Assembly (NCBI GenBank): GCA_019787685.1
Contig: JAHNUO010000001.1
Location: 2,976,001-3,040,000, forward strand
DNA: 64,000 nucleotides
Reading direction: 5' to 3'
From: Chiua virens
Taxonomy: Eukaryota; Basidiomycota; Agaricomycetes; Boletales; Boletaceae
The notes beneath the pieces are model-generated. The model searched no databases and was not told where the DNA came from. It saw nothing but the letters and a program-made list of their open reading frames with translations. Positions within the stretch are counted from its first letter, which is position 1, and each line of letters opens with the position of its first letter. The translations under genes were made by a program, and so were the position numbers. Positions 60,126-64,000 of the stretch are shown one piece after another.

Positions 60126-63100
60126 CGTATGATCGCACTCTGCAGCCGCATCGGACTCGCCAAACGCCTCACCAAGTATGGCATCTTACCCTGCATACGA
60201 TATATGCATTTCATTTACATTCTCCGCCTCCGCCTCAACCCCGCTATGTCACACTCAGCGTTGTCAAACTCGAACCAGTCACGAACCATCGATCATGCCG
60301 TGCGCCATGTTGCGCGTGGTGTTCATGTTTGCAAATCCGGCAATGCACGCGTCATGAGCGCGTCATCAGATCTGACGCCATCGGCCGGCAATCCGGCGCT
60401 TGAACCTCCGCGCGTCCGCTGTAATCACCTCGCGGAGGTCGCGTTCACGGTGTCGTCCAATAAGACGTTGTCCTAGGACGACGCGGCACGGGAGGAACTG
60501 GGTTAGACTGGCATGTGGGTGCAGTCAGAAGGTGGTGGACGACCTGCGCGGATGCGGGTGGCACGGACGGCACGCAGCTGGAAAACACCGTGCTTCTTTT
60601 CGGTGACGCATTGAGTCCTATGCAAAGCGGTTCGAATGTGGATGAGGCGATCGACCGGTGAGCGCTAGGAGTGGTGTAGGGCCATAGGTGGGCGTGGGTC
60701 GGTCCGTGGAGGCGGTCTATGGGAGGGACGATCGTTGTTCTATCCATATAGGTTTCGATGTTGACAGCGCCTCCGGCGTGTCCGGCGTCTTTGCATGTGG
60801 AGAGGGGTTATTGCTAGTATATGAGTGGTTGTTATCATTATTCTTCGGCAGGTATTGATTGTCGATGTGGTGCCGTGCACGTGTGCCGCGGGGAAGCAGG
60901 ATGGATTCGGGTGTGTTATAGTTCATGTGGAACGAATTGGTGCTGGTCGCCGGTGAGTCCGTGTTCGACTTCTATGTCCCGATCATGAACTGACCCTTCA
61001 AACCTGCTGGGCCGCAGGCAAGTGGGCTCTGCCAGGAGGACTGAGAGAGGAAACAGTAATGTGACATGACATCAGCGTTGTGAGCCGTAGGCAATCTCAG
61101 GGCAACCAAGATGCGTGTGACGTCGATGGGATCAGTGCGCCCATTGCGCATTAGCTTGAATTTGGTTTTTCTCCGCGATGACGTCGTTTAAATGTGGGTT
61201 GTCGATCAGACCTTAGGGGCGAGATGTGGGTGGCCATTCGCATAATCCCAATCGATTATCAGGCTTGCCGAAGTTTGGACTTTCTTCTCTTTTCATATCT
61301 GATAAATATGATCAACGCCACTCAGTCTCCGATGCCGGCGATAGTGAATGAGAGCGTTGGCCAGTGCGAAGGCGTCGCAGAGACCTCGCGCTTCGGGCTA
61401 GGATCAACTCGTTTCATTTTTCAAATAAAATATCTTGGAATGTGCTTATCTATGGCGCTCCGCCCGAGGCTAAATCGATGACGCAGGGCGTAGCGTTCAA
61501 GTTGGCGTCCGCGTCTTCTCGTATAGCGTGTTCGCTTCGCCTAGGGTTCGATGCGCATGGTGGTTTCCTGTTTGGAGACGACTCGCGAAGGCAGTGTCGC
61601 GGGAACCAGTTGGGTTGGGTCTGTGCTGGCATACCTGGTCATAGTATCGCACGCAAGTGAATTGGGTTACGGTCGGAAGATATTCGCCTCCGGGTCCTGG
61701 CCCCTCCCTATCTTTATCTTATCTGACGCGGACGTTGACGCCCACGATATACTGTACGTGACAGCAATTTCGGTCGCGCGTATGAATCGATGACGGTGAT
61801 GCAACCGAACTGCAAACAAGGGAGGAACTACATACATAGATCAGGACGGCGTGGGCTCATATATGGCATGTTGATTCAGGGGTTCTTTTAAACTTTGGGC
61901 GTGACTATAACATCGCACGAGCATTTAGAGTTTGCGGGGTTTAGAGCCGTCGGTATGTCAAATGCGCCGAGGTGAAGCACTAATCAGTGAGTAGACTCTT
62001 TGAAGGTTTGATATCGATATCGAAGTGACTACTCAACATTGGTTATTGTTCCTCGAAGGGGAACGAATCACGACTGTTGAACGTCGGGATGCCAAGCGTA
62101 CCGAGGACCAATGATGCAAGTTATCGAATTGGGCCGAGATGGGAAACGCTGACCGGTGAGTGCAAACTTAACTATGTAAGCTGCGAGCTCCTCGCATCAT
62201 CATGGTCATTTGCTAGGATTGGGCTTGGCATCGGGGAAATACGGTCGAAGACGATTCGTTCGGCCAGCTTCTACGTACGCGCGAATCTGATGGTCTCTGC
62301 GCTCTCAGACGTTGCAGGAAGTTTCTGGACCATGCAGACGCAGTCAGCCAGGTTAGCACGCTGCGCTTGGACTGGAAGTAGCTTCGATGTGATTTCATCT
62401 CACCCAGATATCGGGTAAGGCTGTTGTGACTGGAAACGACGGTAACTTGCTTAAAATAAGTACAATTTAAACAACTATAAATAAAGCGAAGTCACACGTG
62501 CTGAGTCAGCTGATCTTGGTCATCTGGAACCACAGTTGACTTGCGTGTCCGATTGGCAGCGGATGCCAACGCATATTGGCAGAGAGATGTGTCACGGTAT
62601 GTATGTCATCCAATCAAAATCCTGGTCACGTAGCGTCGCAGTTGCAGATCATTTATGTTCTCTGACTAGTGCTGAAAAGGTAGTCGCTGTGGTTTGAATC
62701 CCGAGTGGAATGGATGTGCGCATCCCCGGCTGATAGGCATTAATACAAGAAGGCAAAATACCCCGATTCCATGGACCCATGGAATCCGGCACGATGACCG
62801 TGACAAGCGTCCTGAGTATGATTGATCCTTGATTAGTCCCGCGTTGCTGAAGGGATTAATGAAACAGGCAGTCAACTAACGCAGAACAATGTGGTTCTTC
62901 TCCGAGGCTGACAGTCGAGTCTACATAGAGTGGATGTCGCTGTTGTCAAGGATTCCGTCCACAAAGGTAACTCGTTTCCTGAAAGCGCTAAATATATCTC
63001 GAGAGCTGACAAGTCAGGGAGGACACGTGAGACAAGTATGGAATGGGCAGGAGAGCCAAGTCAGCTGGATTGACTCTGTCTACGCAATGAGTTCCGACGT

Positions 63101-63331
63101 CGGACGGGAACGATCATACGGCGTGAGAGCACCTGATGAGAAACGGAGTCAAGTCACGCCAATGTGTTAACACCAAGCCCCCACGAGATATATATCTCCT
63201 TGTCTTCTCCCTCCCAGAGAGTCGTCACCCGGTGCTTTTCTTTTTGATTTTAACGCTGCCCAGTCCATTTTAACATTACTCTGCGATATAGAGAGAAGCC
63301 AGTTCAACTTCCCAATTGACGTCATATACAC
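60126..63331. other. Gene-poor stretch up to MFS copy 3
   Basis: No recognised gene. Low-complexity, Pro/Ser-rich minus-strand frames occur at 60445-60747 and 60717-60926. Other open frames, such as 62077-62418 (+), lack motifs. From about 62760 the DNA resembles the upstream regions of MFS copies 1 and 2, and the last 80 bp before the start codon resembles their promoters closely. Confidence 0.35.
62765..62786. promoter_or_regulatory. Palindrome upstream of MFS copy 3
   Basis: A perfect inverted repeat, GATTCCATGG-AC-CCATGGAATC (10-2-10), about 550 bp upstream of the start of MFS copy 3. It shares the CCATGG-N2-CCATGG core with copies 1 and 2 and has longer arms. Its flanking sequence is similar to theirs but oriented the other way relative to the gene. 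Confidence 0.5.
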
Positions 63332-64000
63332 ATGGCTACCACGACGACACAGAACGACTCGCCAGCCGAAAAAGTGCAACCAGGCGCTGCGTGGAAAGAC
63401 AAGGAAGAGCATGTTTTGCCCAAAAACCGTCTGGGGATCGTATTCTTCGGTCTGATGTGCTCGATCTTCTTAGCAGCCCTCGACCAGGTGAGTTTCGATC
63501 CAATCTGCTCGGTCGTTGGGTGCGTTCTGATCTCGGCCGGCGGCGATGTCGTCGTCATTATAGACAATCGTTGCAACCGCACTCCCAACCATCGTGGCCA
63601 AGCTTGGAGGCGGGAACAACTATAGTTGGGTTGGAAGGTACGTCCCACCCTGCTCAGCGGAAGTGACGAGCGCTCAATGCAGGGCCCATTCAGCGCATAT
63701 ATGCTTTCAGCGGGCGCATTTGGCCCTCTATACGGAAAACTCTCGAACATGTTCGGTAAGCTGCTAGTGTCAACGTCACATCAATGAGAGTTCCTGAACC
63801 GGTACCCATGTTGCAGGGCGAAAACCGATTCTGTATTCATCCATACTCATCTTTTTGGTGTGTTCTTCCAGAACATTCTTGATGCGTGCCTGTCGATACT
63901 CATAATCATCTATCTGATTTAGTTTGGGTCGGCTATGTGTGGAGCTGCACAGAACATGACTTGGTTGATAGTATGCAGGGCTGTCCAGGGTATTGGCGGC
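63332..64000 (+). CDS. MFS exporter, DHA2 family, copy 3 (5' part, runs off the window)
   Basis: This is the N-terminal part of a third paralogue, on the opposite strand to copies 1 and 2. It starts MATTTTQNDSPAEKVQPGAA at 63332, and exon 1 continues through KNRLGIVFFGLMCSIF and LAALDQ to a GTGAGT donor near 63488. Then follow TIVATALPTIVAKLGGGNNY, SAYMLSAGAFGPLYGKLSNM (motif A region), GRKPILYSSILIFL, FGSAMCGAAQNMTWL and VCRAVQGIGG at the window edge, all with the intron positions of the other copies. No lesion is visible in this part. It is slightly more diverged from copies 1 and 2 than they are from each other. Confidence 0.85.

Overview
The window is nuclear DNA of a filamentous fungus, almost certainly an agaricomycete (mushroom-forming basidiomycete). 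Genes are split by many short GT-AG introns of about 50-70 bp. The recognisable proteins are fungal: a Csm3/Swi3 fork-protection subunit, a TFIIIC WD40 subunit, mitoribosomal mL54, a Pns1-type SLC44 transporter and a fungal secreted-protein family. The repeated gene families are of kinds that are expanded in mushrooms.

Layout. 0.5-8.6 kb: Csm3 (minus), two tandem wax-synthase-like MBOAT acyltransferases (minus), then a TFIIIC subunit-6-like gene (plus). 8.7-17.3 kb: two tandem copies (A, B) of a 4-kb repeat carrying a P-loop NTPase gene. 17.5-21.0 kb: mL54 and the Pns1-like transporter (minus). 22.9-27.0 kb: a third, inverted NTPase repeat (C), flanked by diverged direct repeats. 27.7-28.5 kb: a decayed seven-helix membrane protein. 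28.7-38.7 kb: two copies of a 14-helix MFS exporter block surrounding an inverted, broken copy of the wax-synthase/TFIIIC N-terminus region. 39.8-40.5 kb: an acetolactate synthase relic. 41.3-42.3 kb: a secreted protein. 43.1-44.3 kb: another intact wax-synthase-like gene, followed by a heavily decayed one. 45.9-63.3 kb: a very gene-poor stretch with one convincing coding gene (55.6-56.5 kb). 63.3 kb to the end: the start of a third MFS exporter.

Two themes stand out. Housekeeping genes (Csm3, TFIIIC subunit, mL54, Pns1) are interleaved with an accessory block built by repeated local duplication and inversion: five wax-synthase-like copies (three intact), three DHA2 exporters and three NTPase repeats (only B apparently intact). 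The co-amplified acyltransferases and exporters could make and export an acylated lipid or secondary metabolite, but that is inference. The NTPase repeats behave like a mobile or copy-number-variable element with a shared coding core, shared boundaries and subterminal repeated motifs. They are the best candidate for a poorly described system. Exon joins were read by eye from splice consensus and protein continuity, so exact borders remain provisional except where a splice was worked out in the entry.
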